Origin: Poriferisodalis sp965204195
GTDB taxonomy: Bacteria; Actinomycetota; Acidimicrobiia; Acidimicrobiales; Poriferisodalaceae
Length of the DNA stretch: 64,000 nucleotides
Assembly: GCF_965204195.1 (NCBI RefSeq)
Contig: NZ_OZ241975.1
Span: forward strand, 1,054,001 to 1,118,000
Direction: 5' to 3'
Part shown: positions 17,556-26,496 of the stretch, piece by piece
Position numbering within the stretch: the stretch's first letter is position 1
How the letters are laid out: every line of letters starts with the position of its first letter
Translations under genes and position numbers: made by a program
The notes under the pieces: model-generated
What the model was told of the DNA's origin: nothing
Databases searched by the model: none
What the model saw: only the letters and a program-made list of their open reading frames with translations

Positions 17556-18386
17556 TTAGCCCTCGTTTCCGGTTTCTGGTGGCTGCGGTTCCTCGGGGAA
17601 GCAATCGGCCAGATGCTGCACGAAGGTCTCGATCGCCGAGACTGCATCGCCGACTGGCCCGAACGCCGAACTGGGCAGAGCATCAGTGAGTCTGACCGAG
17701 AACTGCACCTCACCGTTGTTCAGTGGCCAGGCCTGCTTGAGCACGACGACCAAGTCCGGCGATTGTCCAGTCTGCTCCAGCTCGTCGGGCTTTGCAGGCG
17801 CGCTTTCATCGGCGGAAGTCTCGGCCGAGCGCGAACCGCCAGCATGCTCACGTTCCCACATGATGAGGCCAAGATCGTTACGTTCCGCGAGTTGGGCCGC
17901 GACCGCACCCGCAGCGAATGACTCGGCGAAACGCTCAGCCACATGGTGCCCGACACCGAGTCGGTGAATAGAGAAGTTGCCCAGGCGATCTAGTGGGATC
18001 GCCTCGCCCTTTTCCAGTTCGCCGTACATCTGCGCGAATGTGTCGCAATTCAAGAACGCCACCGCAAGGGCGCCGTCGGCATCAGCGGTGGAGGTGGGAT
18101 GTGTGATTCGTAGCGCGAGATCCGTGAGTTCCAGATCCTCTCCACGACCAGCAACTAGCGCGTACTCACGCAGGTCAGCGAGACGCTGGCGAAATGTACC
18201 GCTCTTGGCCGATGAGTGCCCTAACGCAGACGCCAAGGACCCTTGGTTGTGCTGACGTCCCATCTTGGCGATTTCCTGAATGGCACTCACCGCTTCGCTC
18301 AGCGCCATGCGTGGAAATGATGCACCGCGTTTTGTTCGCTTGAGGTGGTCTGCGGTGCTCTCTGTCTCTTTTTCGTCGGCACTCAT
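17556..18386 (-). CDS. Winged-helix-like hypothetical protein upstream of toxin gene
   Basis: 276 aa from ATG 18386, chosen for the AGAAAGGG sequence upstream. Residues about 30-110 look like a winged helix: ALSEAVSAIQEIAKMG, then QGSLASALGHSSAKSGTFRQRLADLR and LELTDLALRITHP. Residues 110-185 are a helical middle part; residues about 190-215 are Ser/Glu/Ala-rich and disordered; the last 60 have mixed character with a strand VQFSVRLTDAL. I do not recognise the family by name. It is likely a DNA-binding regulator, because it is first in an operon with the HigB-like gene and lies downstream of a large dyad at 18449-18493. Local base composition is more AT-rich than in flanking metabolic genes, suggesting acquisition. 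Confidence 0.6.
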   Translation of the reverse strand: MSADEKETESTADHLKRTKRGASFPRMALSEAVSAIQEIAKMGRQHNQGSLASALGHSSAKSGTFRQRLADLREYALVAGRGEDLELTDLALRITHPTSTADADGALAVAFLNCDTFAQMYGELEKGEAIPLDRLGNFSIHRLGVGHHVAERFAESFAAGAVAAQLAERNDLGLIMWEREHAGGSRSAETSADESAPAKPDELEQTGQSPDLVVVLKQAWPLNNGEVQFSVRLTDALPSSAFGPVGDAVSAIETFVQHLADCFPEEPQPPETGNEG

Positions 18387-18448
18387 CGTCAACCCTTTCT
18401 GGTCTCGTATCTGAGGCAATGGTGCGGGATTCCGCTCATGCAGGCAGT

Positions 18449-18493
18449 ATATGTGCACTAAACGTCCGAAACAAGGACATTAGACGCACATAT
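18449..18493. promoter_or_regulatory. 45-bp imperfect dyad, likely operator of the toxin-containing operon
   Basis: ATATGTGC (18449-18456) and GCACATAT (18486-18493) are perfect inverted repeats. Nested inside are GTCC and GGAC; over the full 19-bp arms 14 positions pair. The region is AT-rich and lies about 60 bp upstream of the ATG at 18386. This is the expected place and form of an operator bound by a dimeric or tetrameric autoregulator. Confidence 0.5.
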
Positions 18494-18575
18494 CGCACGT
18501 TCAAGAGTATGTCCGTCGCGGTGGGCTGGTTGCGCTAGTCGACCATTCGCAGCCACTAGCGAGGGGCAGAGCGGC

Positions 18576-19949
18576 TCAGCCCCAGAGGCTGTCGACCACG
18601 TCGAGCCAGAGCTGGGTGGTGAGGGCGAGTGATTCGATGTCGATGCGCTCGTCGTTCCCGTGGAACCGGGCGCCGAAGTCGGCCCCGTCGAGCTCGGGGC
18701 TGAACAGACCGGCGCCGTATGCGACCGCTCCCATGTCTCGATACACCCGGGAGTCGGTGAACCCGATGATGAGCTGCGGCGTCAGCCGGGCAGTCGGGAA
18801 GCGCCGCCCCACTGCCACCTCCAGCGCGTCCCACAGCGGCGTCTCGACCCGGCTCAGCGACGCAGGGTCGTTCATGATGATCTCCACCTCGACCTGGTCG
18901 GCCAGGTCACCGAGCGCCTCGTCGAGATGCGCCTGCACCTCGGCGGTGCCCTCGCCGGGCAGCGTGCGCACGTCCACCTCGATGTCGACGTGATCGGGGA
19001 TGACGTTCGTCTTCATGCCCGATGGCGCATCGAGGACGTTCGGCGAGAACGACGTATGAGTGCACGAGTACAGGTGCGCTGCCGCCGATGCGCTCGGATG
19101 GGCGTCGAGCCAGTCCTCGATGAGGTGCTCGTCGAGCATGATGGCCTTGGTTTCGTCATCGACGCCGAGCGTGTCGACCTGCTCGCGCCACAGCTCGTGG
19201 AACCGTGGCGGGGGCCGGTACTGCGAGATCCGGTGCACCACCGCGGCGGCCTTCACCAATGCGTTGTCCTGCCGGAACGGGCGGGAGCCGTGGCCAGGCA
19301 CGCCGCGCACTCGCAGTCGCCGCCAGGCCACGCCCTTCTCGCCGATGTTCATGCCGATGAACGGGGCATCGGGCGACCCCGAGTGCAGGCCGCCGTTCTC
19401 GGTCAGCACGTAGTCGGCGCCGATGACATCCCAGTGGTTCTCGGCCATCCAGCGAGCGCCGTAGTTCGAACCGGCTTCCTCGTCGGCGCAGGCGAAATAG
19501 ATGAGATCGCCCTTGGGCCGGTAGCCGGTCAGGGCCAGATGCCGCATCGCCACCGCCATCGATGACGTGAGGTTGAGCATGTCGACGGCGCCGCGGCCCC
19601 AGACTTCGCCGTCGATGAGCTCCCCGCCGAAGGGGTCGCGGCTCCAGCCGTCACGATTCACCGGCACCACGTCGGTGTGGCCCATCAGGCACAGGGTGGG
19701 AGCGTTCGGGTCGCTGCCTTCGATGCGGGTCACCAGCGATCGCCGGCCAGGCGCCGCGTCGAACACCTCGAGATCCAGTCCGGCGCCTTCGAGGTAGGCC
19801 TGAATGGTGTCGGAGTTGCGGACTTCGCCGCCGGATTCGGCTGTGCCGTAGTTGACGCACTCGTTGCGGATCAGGGTCTGCAGCAGCTCGACGGTCTGGT
19901 TGGTGCGACGGTTCTCGTCGCTGGTCCCAGCAGTGAATGACTGGCTCAT
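18576..19949 (-). CDS. M20 family metallopeptidase (ArgE/DapE/dipeptidase type)
   Basis: 457 aa from ATG 19949. Zinc-dependent amidohydrolase family acting on N-acyl amino acids or dipeptides in the cytoplasm. Metal-binding and catalytic signatures: CLMGHTDVVPVNRDGWSRDPF, VWGRGAVDMLNL (bridging Asp), YFACADEEAGSNYGARWM (catalytic Glu-Glu), the dimerisation domain in the middle, and the C-terminal His region ending FHGNDERIDIESL. Length and the GRGAVDM motif fit the group annotated as M20/M25/M40 peptidases; the exact substrate is not evident. Divergent from the amidase gene, with a 50-bp shared promoter region. Confidence 0.9.
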   Translation of the reverse strand: MSQSFTAGTSDENRRTNQTVELLQTLIRNECVNYGTAESGGEVRNSDTIQAYLEGAGLDLEVFDAAPGRRSLVTRIEGSDPNAPTLCLMGHTDVVPVNRDGWSRDPFGGELIDGEVWGRGAVDMLNLTSSMAVAMRHLALTGYRPKGDLIYFACADEEAGSNYGARWMAENHWDVIGADYVLTENGGLHSGSPDAPFIGMNIGEKGVAWRRLRVRGVPGHGSRPFRQDNALVKAAAVVHRISQYRPPPRFHELWREQVDTLGVDDETKAIMLDEHLIEDWLDAHPSASAAAHLYSCTHTSFSPNVLDAPSGMKTNVIPDHVDIEVDVRTLPGEGTAEVQAHLDEALGDLADQVEVEIIMNDPASLSRVETPLWDALEVAVGRRFPTARLTPQLIIGFTDSRVYRDMGAVAYGAGLFSPELDGADFGARFHGNDERIDIESLALTTQLWLDVVDSLWG

Positions 19950-19999
19950 GGGGAGCAACTTACGCGGCGGCGTGGGTGCGTCTGTGGTCGAATGACCCG

Positions 20000-21463
20000 A
20001 TGAACTCGGGCTCCGGAAATGATGCGGGCATCTGCGGGTTGCCTGCCACACACATGGCGGCCATGCTGGCGAAGGGCGAGATCTCGGCGCGAGAGCTGCT
20101 GGCAGCCCATCTTGAGCGCATCGAGCAGGTCAACCCGGCACTGAACGCCATTGTCACGTTCACGCCGGAACGAGCGGCCGAGCGTGCGGCGGCAGCCGAC
20201 GAGGCGCACGCCCGCGGCGAGTCGCTGGGACTGCTGCACGGGCTGCCCGTGGCGCACAAAGACCTAGCGCTGACGGCTGGCGTGCGCACCACGATGGGCT
20301 CGCCGCTGTTCGCCGACTTCGTTCCCGACATCGATGCGCTGGTGGTGGAGCGTCAGCGGGAAGCCGGGGCCGTGATGGTGGGCAAGACCAACACGCCCGA
20401 GTTCGGCGCCGGCTCGCACACGTTCAACCCGGTGTTCGGCATCACCCGCAATCCCTACGACGTCGGCAAGACCTGCGGCGGCTCCAGCGGGGGCGCAGCA
20501 GTGGCGCTGGCCGCCCGGATGCTGCCGCTGTGCGACGGGTCAGACCTGGGCGGCTCGCTGCGCAACCCGGCCGCGTTCTGCAACATCGTCGGCTTCCGGC
20601 CCTCGCCTGGACGGGTGCCGTCGACTACGGCGATGGATGCCTGGTTCCCGCTGGCGGTCGAGGGCCCGATGGGCCGGACGGTCGGCGACGTGGCGTTCTT
20701 CCTGCAGGCGCTGGCCGGCCCCGACGACCGCTCGCCGGTGTCGAACCAGGAGTCGCCGGACGTTTTCGCCGGTTCGCTGGAGCGGGATCTGCGCGGTGTG
20801 CGGGTGGCGTGGTCGCCTGACGCCGGCGGTCTCCCGGTCGACCCGGCGGTTCGGGCCGCGACGTCGAACGTGCCCGATGTGCTCGCCGACCTGGGCTGCG
20901 AGGTCATCGAAGCCTGGCCCGACCTGTCCGACGCCCCGCAAGTCTTCCAGGCCCGCAGGGCCTGGGTGATGGCGGTCGGCTTCGGCCAGCTGCTCGAACA
21001 GCACCGGGATCAGTTCAAGGAAACACTCGCTTGGAACATCGACAAGGGCCTGCAGATGACCATCAGCGAGTACGCAGATGCCTGCCGTCGCCACTCCCAA
21101 CTGTTCGCCGCTGTCGACTCCTTCATGTCGCCCGATGGCGACGGTTTCGAGTTTCTGGCGTGCCCGACCACCCAGGTGCCGCCGTTCGACGTCGAGGTCG
21201 AGTACCCCACCGAGATCGAAGGCGTCGAGTTCGAGACCTACATCGACTGGATGCGCTCATGCAGCGACATCACGGTCACCACCCATCCCGCCATCTCGGT
21301 TCCGGCCGGATTCACCACCCCGACCGACACCGCCCCAGCGGGTCTCCCCGTCGGCCTCCAACTCATCGGCCGCCACCGCGCCGATCGCGCCGTCCTAGAA
21401 CTAGCTCAAGCCTGGGAATCGGCCACCAATCACGCCGCCGTCTTGCCGCCTCCCATCGGCTAA
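20000..21463 (+). CDS. Amidase (amidase-signature family)
   Basis: 487 aa from ATG 20000. The Ser-cisSer-Lys triad is visible: Lys in LPVAHKDLAL, cis-Ser in KTCGGSSGGAAVALAARM, and nucleophilic Ser in DGSDLGGSLRNPAAFCNIVG. Family members hydrolyse carboxamides; GatA is a relative, but there are no gatB/gatC neighbours here, so a catabolic or detoxifying amidase is more likely. No signal peptide. Its stop overlaps the convergent HEAT-repeat gene by 4 bp. Confidence 0.92.
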   Translation: MNSGSGNDAGICGLPATHMAAMLAKGEISARELLAAHLERIEQVNPALNAIVTFTPERAAERAAAADEAHARGESLGLLHGLPVAHKDLALTAGVRTTMGSPLFADFVPDIDALVVERQREAGAVMVGKTNTPEFGAGSHTFNPVFGITRNPYDVGKTCGGSSGGAAVALAARMLPLCDGSDLGGSLRNPAAFCNIVGFRPSPGRVPSTTAMDAWFPLAVEGPMGRTVGDVAFFLQALAGPDDRSPVSNQESPDVFAGSLERDLRGVRVAWSPDAGGLPVDPAVRAATSNVPDVLADLGCEVIEAWPDLSDAPQVFQARRAWVMAVGFGQLLEQHRDQFKETLAWNIDKGLQMTISEYADACRRHSQLFAAVDSFMSPDGDGFEFLACPTTQVPPFDVEVEYPTEIEGVEFETYIDWMRSCSDITVTTHPAISVPAGFTTPTDTAPAGLPVGLQLIGRHRADRAVLELAQAWESATNHAAVLPPPIG

Positions 21464-22992
21464 GGCCCAATTGGCCTCGGCCCATGAGCGCCAACGCCCC
21501 GTGCATCGAGAGTCGTGGGATGAAGCGGGTCGAACCGGATCTTCTGGAGATCGAGTGCAGCGAGCGGGTCGTCGTCTTCGCCGTTGAGCCAGTCGAGTTC
21601 CCGTAGCCACATTGGTTCCAAAGCGATCCTGAGCGCCGTTGTCAGTCGTCCCGCTGCTCGTGTTCGCACGGCCGATGCTCCCATGAGGCCAAGTGCGTAC
21701 AGAGCCCATGGCCGGGCTTGCTCTAGTTGCTCGTACGCATCAAGCAGCGCGTCGACGCTTCCCGTGCGGGCGAGAACGTTGGCCGCAGTAGAGGCCTTGC
21801 GCTGGTTGCCGCTGTCCAGCCATTCGAGCAACGTCGCCTCCATGTCTGCGGTCACGGTGTCAATTGCGGCGACGGCGTGAAATGCGACGATGGGTTCCGG
21901 GTCGAGCGCGGCGGGCAGTAACCGGACAGGGTCGGCTGCCGCCCCTTGCCCGACGCCCCATGCGGCGGCGGCCCGGACGTCTTCATGAAGGTCAAGCTGC
22001 GCCGCAATATCGGACAGTGCGTGGGTTGCAGCGGGCGCTGACACCTCTGCGAGCGCCAGAACTGCTTCCATCGAGCGTTCGCGCTCCGTGGCGGCATCGA
22101 CAGTCGAGGTGATTGCCGGCACCCAGCGGTCCGGGTCGGAGCGTGCGAGCGCTGCACGAGCTTCGAGCTGGATGCGCCAGTCCTCGTGCGGGTCGTCTGC
22201 GACCCGGAACAACAGCGCAGCCATGTCCGCTCGATCAGCGACGCTGAGTGCCCGTACTGCGCCGAGGCGTTCGACCGGGTCCGGAGAGCGGATGGCCTCC
22301 AGAACGTTCCACGTCTCGCCAGGGCACGCGAGGGAAGCCGGCGGCTCCACAATGCCGGCGACGATGCGCTCGTCGGGCTCGAAAGTGTCTCCGGGCTGCA
22401 GGTACCGGTAGCGAGGACCGGTCCAGTTGCGCCAGTGCCAGTAGTTGCGTCGTCTCCCAGTGTCGTCGGTGACGACGATCCGATCTTGATCGTCGACGCC
22501 CTCGAAGGTGCCGCCGTAGCTGGGCACCCAGCACGGCCATCGCAGTGTCACTTCGGAACCCTCGGACGCGGCCTTCGGCTGAGAACGGCGCGCGTTCGCC
22601 ACGCTGGAACGCAGAGCGGCCGTCGTGAACCAGTCTGGCTCAGCGGCAACGGGTGGAAACCCACTCGAGTCAGCCCGCATGAATGCGTATAGGTCCGAAT
22701 CACGCATGCCGCCGTCGTCCCATCGGCGACCCGGTGTGTCGGAGTGCGACAGCACGATTCCCAGCTTCGACTTCGCCCGTGCCTCGACGCGGAGGCCGCA
22801 ACGAACGCACAACAGGTCGGGCAGGCGCAGACGCTTCACCTTGGACTGCCAGACCTTGTTGGCCATCGCGTAGCGCTCGAACTCAATGGGTTGATGGCCG
22901 TAGCGATCACGCAGGACATCGGCGGCGGTCGCGGCGCCGACCGCTCCCATCGCGACGAACCGGGCGAAGTCTCCGTCTTCCTTGAAACCCAT
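21460..22992 (-). CDS. HEAT-repeat protein with N-terminal Cys-pair / nuclease-like element, next to DNA methyltransferase
   Basis: 510 aa from ATG 22992, which has GGTGGAG 5 nt upstream. The N-terminal 115 residues carry P58-D59, a C62-x2-C65 pair, E70 and K74/K76 in RLPDLLCVRCGLRVEARAK, then a conserved-looking RRWDDGGMRDSDLYAFM. This order (PD ... E-x-R/K) could be a divergent PD-(D/E)xK nuclease core or simply a zinc-knuckle domain; I cannot decide. Residues about 120-215 are mixed, with a beta-rich part. Residues about 220-490 are short paired helices typical of HEAT/PBS-lyase-like repeats (VERLGAVRALSVADRADMAA, IQLEARAALARSD). It is divergent from, and 34 bp away from, a DNA methyltransferase gene. 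Confidence 0.65.
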   Translation of the reverse strand: MGFKEDGDFARFVAMGAVGAATAADVLRDRYGHQPIEFERYAMANKVWQSKVKRLRLPDLLCVRCGLRVEARAKSKLGIVLSHSDTPGRRWDDGGMRDSDLYAFMRADSSGFPPVAAEPDWFTTAALRSSVANARRSQPKAASEGSEVTLRWPCWVPSYGGTFEGVDDQDRIVVTDDTGRRRNYWHWRNWTGPRYRYLQPGDTFEPDERIVAGIVEPPASLACPGETWNVLEAIRSPDPVERLGAVRALSVADRADMAALLFRVADDPHEDWRIQLEARAALARSDPDRWVPAITSTVDAATERERSMEAVLALAEVSAPAATHALSDIAAQLDLHEDVRAAAAWGVGQGAAADPVRLLPAALDPEPIVAFHAVAAIDTVTADMEATLLEWLDSGNQRKASTAANVLARTGSVDALLDAYEQLEQARPWALYALGLMGASAVRTRAAGRLTTALRIALEPMWLRELDWLNGEDDDPLAALDLQKIRFDPLHPTTLDARGVGAHGPRPIGP

Positions 22993-23026
22993 CGCTCCAC
23001 CTTCTCCGGACGGCATGATGTGACGT

Positions 23027-24829
23027 ATGCCGCGAACGCCCCACGCTACGGCCGCTGTCAATGGGCAGGCGGGGCTTTTTCAACCCGGCAGCAATGGCGC
23101 TGTGGCGCTGCCTGCGACGGTTGCGGTGAAGCGCTCGGACCCCGTGTACATGGCCCACGCGTATCTCACCAAGGTGCCGGTGACCGCCGTGCTGCCGTTC
23201 ATCGAGGCGCTCACGGCACCCGGTGACACCATCCTCGATCCGTTCGCCGGGTCGGGCATGACCGGTGTGGCCGCTCTGGCATCGGGTCGGCGGGCCCACC
23301 TGTTCGACGTGTCAGTGCTCGGGCGGCACATCGGCAGCAACTACGTCAAGCTCGTCGATCCGACCCAGCTTCGATGCGCAGGGCAGGCGGCAGTGAAGCA
23401 GGCCCGCGATGTGCTCGGCGACATCTACGGCGTGAAGTGCGCCGCGTGCGGAAGGCGTGCTGAGACGGCCAAGACGATCTGCTCGGTCATCGTCGAATGC
23501 GCTGCATGCGGTGCTCAGGTCAACTACTTCGAGTCGCTCCGCGATGCCGAATGGAGCAAGGCGGCGATGGGTTGCACCGACTGCGGGGCTGCGATCAGCA
23601 GTCGGTCAAGGCGGCTGGGCGAGGGACCAGTTGTCGATTCCATTGCCTGCGTTTGCTCGCGCACACAGTTGGAGCAACCCTGGTCTGAGCCGCTGTCGCC
23701 GCCGATGTCGGACGTCTCGTGGCCTGATGCAATGATCGAGCCGTCGCGGCAGATGTATCAGGCGTCGGCTCTCGGGCGTCATGGCCTGACATCGACGGCA
23801 GCTTTCTTCGGCCGTCGAAATCTGTACGCGCTGGCGGCCCTCCGCGATTCAGTTGAGGCCACGGAAGACGTTCCCGTGCGCGAGAAGCTGCGCTTCGCCT
23901 TCACCGCGATCCTGACCCGGGCGAGCAAGCGGTACCAGTGGTCGCGTCAACGGCCGCTCAACGCAGCAAATGCCAACTACTACGTAGCGCCCGTGTTCTA
24001 CGAGTGGAACGTTTTCGATCTGTTCGCCCGCAAGGTTGAGGCTGTCATCCGATCTGACGAGTGGATACGCGCCCTGCGGAGCGAGCGCGGACTCGCAGTG
24101 ACTGTGTCAGGCGATGACATCGCCTACGAGGTTGCGAGCGCCACTTCGCTGCCGCTGGAGGATGACTCCGTCGATTATGTGTTCACCGATCCGCCGTTTG
24201 GCTCGAACATCTTCTACTCCGACATGAACCTGTTCCACGAGGTCTGGCTGCCGGGTCAGCAACTCACGGACTCCGGGCTTGAGGCCGTTGTCGACAGAAC
24301 CGACACAGGCGCGTACCGCTCGGCAGATCGGTACGAATCGATATTGACCGAAGCGCTGCGGGAGTGCAGCCGCGTGTTGAAGCCGGGCGGCCACATCACG
24401 TTGTTGTTCGGCAACAGCGATGGCGGTGTGTGGCGGCTTCTTCAACGGGCCATCGCGACGGCGGGGCTGGTGGTGGTGCCGGAGATGATCGCCACCCTCG
24501 ACAAGGGCCAGCGATCGGTGAAGGGCTTGGCCTCTGGCTTCGAGCACGTCTCGACCGTCGACCTCATGCTGACCATGCGTGTTGGATGTCCGCCGGGAGC
24601 AGTGACGGTGCCGACATCCGATGAGGTCGCGGCCGTGCTGCGGGAAGCGCTTGCGGCATCCGGTCGGCTCAGCCCCAGCCAGTGCTACGTCGAGGTGCTG
24701 CGTGAGGGCTTCCGAAGAAGCTGGGACCTGTCGGCAGTTAATCTTCGAACGGTGACCCAGGCACTGCGCGATGCCGACTACGAGGTTGATCGGCGAACCG
24801 GCCTGCTTCGCCAGAAAACGAACGCTTGA
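23027..24829 (+). CDS. DNA methyltransferase (N4-cytosine/N6-adenine type) with zinc-ribbon insertion
   Basis: 600 aa. AdoMet-binding motif I is DPFAGSGMTG at residues 71-80, preceded by the motif-X-like YMAHAYLTKVP and ILDPF. Catalytic motif IV is TDPPFGSN near residue 388, with a late VLKPGGHITLLFGNS strand. Between them lie a Cys-rich segment (about 135-215; VKCAACG, VECAACG, MGCTDCG and CVC pairs), probably two zinc ribbons, and the likely target-recognition region. Motif order I before IV fits the alpha/beta-type amino-methyltransferases. This could be a solitary methylase or the modification half of a restriction-like pair with the adjacent HEAT protein. The target base and sequence cannot be told from the DNA. 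Confidence 0.85.
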   Translation: MPRTPHATAAVNGQAGLFQPGSNGAVALPATVAVKRSDPVYMAHAYLTKVPVTAVLPFIEALTAPGDTILDPFAGSGMTGVAALASGRRAHLFDVSVLGRHIGSNYVKLVDPTQLRCAGQAAVKQARDVLGDIYGVKCAACGRRAETAKTICSVIVECAACGAQVNYFESLRDAEWSKAAMGCTDCGAAISSRSRRLGEGPVVDSIACVCSRTQLEQPWSEPLSPPMSDVSWPDAMIEPSRQMYQASALGRHGLTSTAAFFGRRNLYALAALRDSVEATEDVPVREKLRFAFTAILTRASKRYQWSRQRPLNAANANYYVAPVFYEWNVFDLFARKVEAVIRSDEWIRALRSERGLAVTVSGDDIAYEVASATSLPLEDDSVDYVFTDPPFGSNIFYSDMNLFHEVWLPGQQLTDSGLEAVVDRTDTGAYRSADRYESILTEALRECSRVLKPGGHITLLFGNSDGGVWRLLQRAIATAGLVVVPEMIATLDKGQRSVKGLASGFEHVSTVDLMLTMRVGCPPGAVTVPTSDEVAAVLREALAASGRLSPSQCYVEVLREGFRRSWDLSAVNLRTVTQALRDADYEVDRRTGLLRQKTNA

Positions 24830-24843
24830 CCAACCTCTACGGG

Positions 24844-25335
24844 TCAGGCAGGTGATCGGGCGACGGTCACCCGGGCAGTGGCCACCATGTGCGGATCGCA
24901 GTCACACGATGGGCAGGACTCCTTGCAAAGAACGCAGGAACCGTGGCGTTCGTGGTGTGGACGACCTTCCATGTCGACCACCAGAGCGATATCTGACGAC
25001 AATCCTCGGCGCGCCCGCTCTGTGTTATCGATGGTGCTGTCCCACTGCATCGGCAGGTATGTCCCGGCGGAGAAGGCTGCGGTCTCGTGCTCTGCTGCGA
25101 CCCACGACAGGGCCTCGTCGGCGACCTTGGCCATTGCTGCCCGGTCTTCTGCGGTGACAGTGCCATCACGCAGATCGACGCGGCGCTCGCCAATCAGCCA
25201 AGGGACGAGGTCATCGTCGAAATCGGCAGGCTCGTAGCGACGCTCGCTTATGAGTTCGCCATTGGGTCCGAATGCGCTCACTTGAACTTCGAGCGCAACG
25301 GGGAGCCTGATATCAGAAGCACGGTCGAAGATCAC
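24844..25335 (-). CDS. Small Cys-rich hypothetical protein beside DNA methyltransferase
   Basis: 163 aa from GTG 25335, which follows AAAGGTGG; the longer frame upstream to 25428 lacks a site. The N-terminal part is beta-rich (LPVALEVQVSAFGPNGELISERRYE), the middle helical, and the C-terminus has a tight Cys cluster SCVLCKESCPSCDCDPH before a final strand MVATARVTVAR, which suggests a metal-binding knuckle. I do not recognise the family. It is convergent with the methyltransferase gene, with 14 bp between the stops, and may belong to the same locus. Confidence 0.6.
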   Translation of the reverse strand: MIFDRASDIRLPVALEVQVSAFGPNGELISERRYEPADFDDDLVPWLIGERRVDLRDGTVTAEDRAAMAKVADEALSWVAAEHETAAFSAGTYLPMQWDSTIDNTERARRGLSSDIALVVDMEGRPHHERHGSCVLCKESCPSCDCDPHMVATARVTVARSPA

Positions 25336-25475
25336 ATTGCCACCTTTGCTTGTCCGAGACCTTCTTCGGGTCAGCGTGCCAGCAGAATCGAGCGTACGTG
25401 ATCGACTGCGGAGCAGGCACGTCGCCAAGCCGACGAGAGTCCGCTGCGAGCGTCAGCGGCCCGCAGGCCGCTCGG

Positions 25476-25481
25476 TAGCCT
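25476..25481 (+). promoter_or_regulatory. Putative -10 box (TAGCCT) for ABC exporter operon
   Basis: TAGCCT, 7 nt before GTG 25489, identical in sequence and spacing to the box before sufD. Confidence 0.4.
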
Positions 25482-25488
25482 GCCGCCG

Positions 25489-26496
25489 GTGTCCGAATCG
25501 AATTCCGCAGCGCCGGTAACGGCCATCGAGGCCCATGGGCTGGTGCGCGACTTCGGGACCAAGCGGGCGGTGGACGGGGTGGACTTGCTGGTTCACCAGG
25601 GCGAGATATTCGGCTTCCTGGGTCCGAATGGCGCGGGCAAGAGCACGACGGTACGCATGCTGTGCACGCTGCTGACACCGACGGCGGGCTCAGCGAGGGT
25701 GGCCGGCTACGACGTGGCCAAGAATCCGGGCGAGGTCCGCGTCCGCATCGGCGTGGCCATGCAAGAGGCGGCCCTGGACGACAAGCAGACCGGCCGCGAG
25801 ATCCTCGACTTGCAGGCCCGCTTGTACGGGCTGCGCCCAGCCGACAGAGCCTCATCCATTTCCCAGGCCATCGACCTTGCCGACATCGGCGATGCAATCG
25901 ACGACCGGGTCAGCACGTATAGCGGCGGCATGAAGCGGCGCCTTGATCTGGCGGCATCGCTCATCCATGCACCTGAAGTGATCTTCCTCGACGAACCGAC
26001 CACCGGTCTCGACCCGGTGAGCCGTACACAGGTCTGGGAGGAGGTGCGACGTCTCAACAGTGAGCTGGGCGTCACGGTGTTCCTCACTACCCAGTACCTG
26101 GAGGAAGCCGATGCGCTGGCGGATCGGATCGCGATCCTGGCCGACGGCCGGATCGTGGAGCAGGGAACGCCGGTCGAGCTGAAGCGGGGTGTCGGCGCCG
26201 ACGTCATCGTGGTGGATCTCGAGCCCAGCGACATCAGCCGGGCAGCCGAAGTGGCGTCGTCAGTGCCGGGCGCAGATGACGTGACATCAGGCCGGCTCGG
26301 CGTGACTATCGCGACATCCGACGGCGCCGGGCTCATCGGTGCGGCCGCGGTGGCGTTGGCGAACGCCGACGTGCATCCCATCGCGCTGACGGTACGCACG
26401 CCCACGCTCGACGACGTATTCCTGCAGGCCACCGGGTACCGCATGGCCGTTGCCGAAGAAGCGGCTGCAGACGAGGCGACGAAGGGCACGCTATGA
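25489..26496 (+). CDS. ABC transporter ATP-binding protein (DrrA/daunorubicin-resistance type)
   Basis: 335 aa. Walker A GPNGAGKST, Q-loop in AMQEAALDD, signature YSGGMKRRLD, Walker B VIFLDEPTTGLDP and switch region TTQYLEEAD. The length and C-terminal extension of about 100 residues ending VRTPTLDDVFLQATG place it in the DrrA group of exporter ATPases for drugs, lipids or glycolipids. It overlaps the permease gene by 4 bp (ATGA) and forms a two-gene exporter. The substrate is unknown. Confidence 0.92.
   Translation: MSESNSAAPVTAIEAHGLVRDFGTKRAVDGVDLLVHQGEIFGFLGPNGAGKSTTVRMLCTLLTPTAGSARVAGYDVAKNPGEVRVRIGVAMQEAALDDKQTGREILDLQARLYGLRPADRASSISQAIDLADIGDAIDDRVSTYSGGMKRRLDLAASLIHAPEVIFLDEPTTGLDPVSRTQVWEEVRRLNSELGVTVFLTTQYLEEADALADRIAILADGRIVEQGTPVELKRGVGADVIVVDLEPSDISRAAEVASSVPGADDVTSGRLGVTIATSDGAGLIGAAAVALANADVHPIALTVRTPTLDDVFLQATGYRMAVAEEAAADEATKGTL

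Noticed and set aside
18387..18575. Small gene in the gap upstream of the winged-helix-like gene
   Set aside because: The region is AT-rich with the dyad and short frames lacking start signals; the in-frame extension to 18458 lacks a ribosome site.
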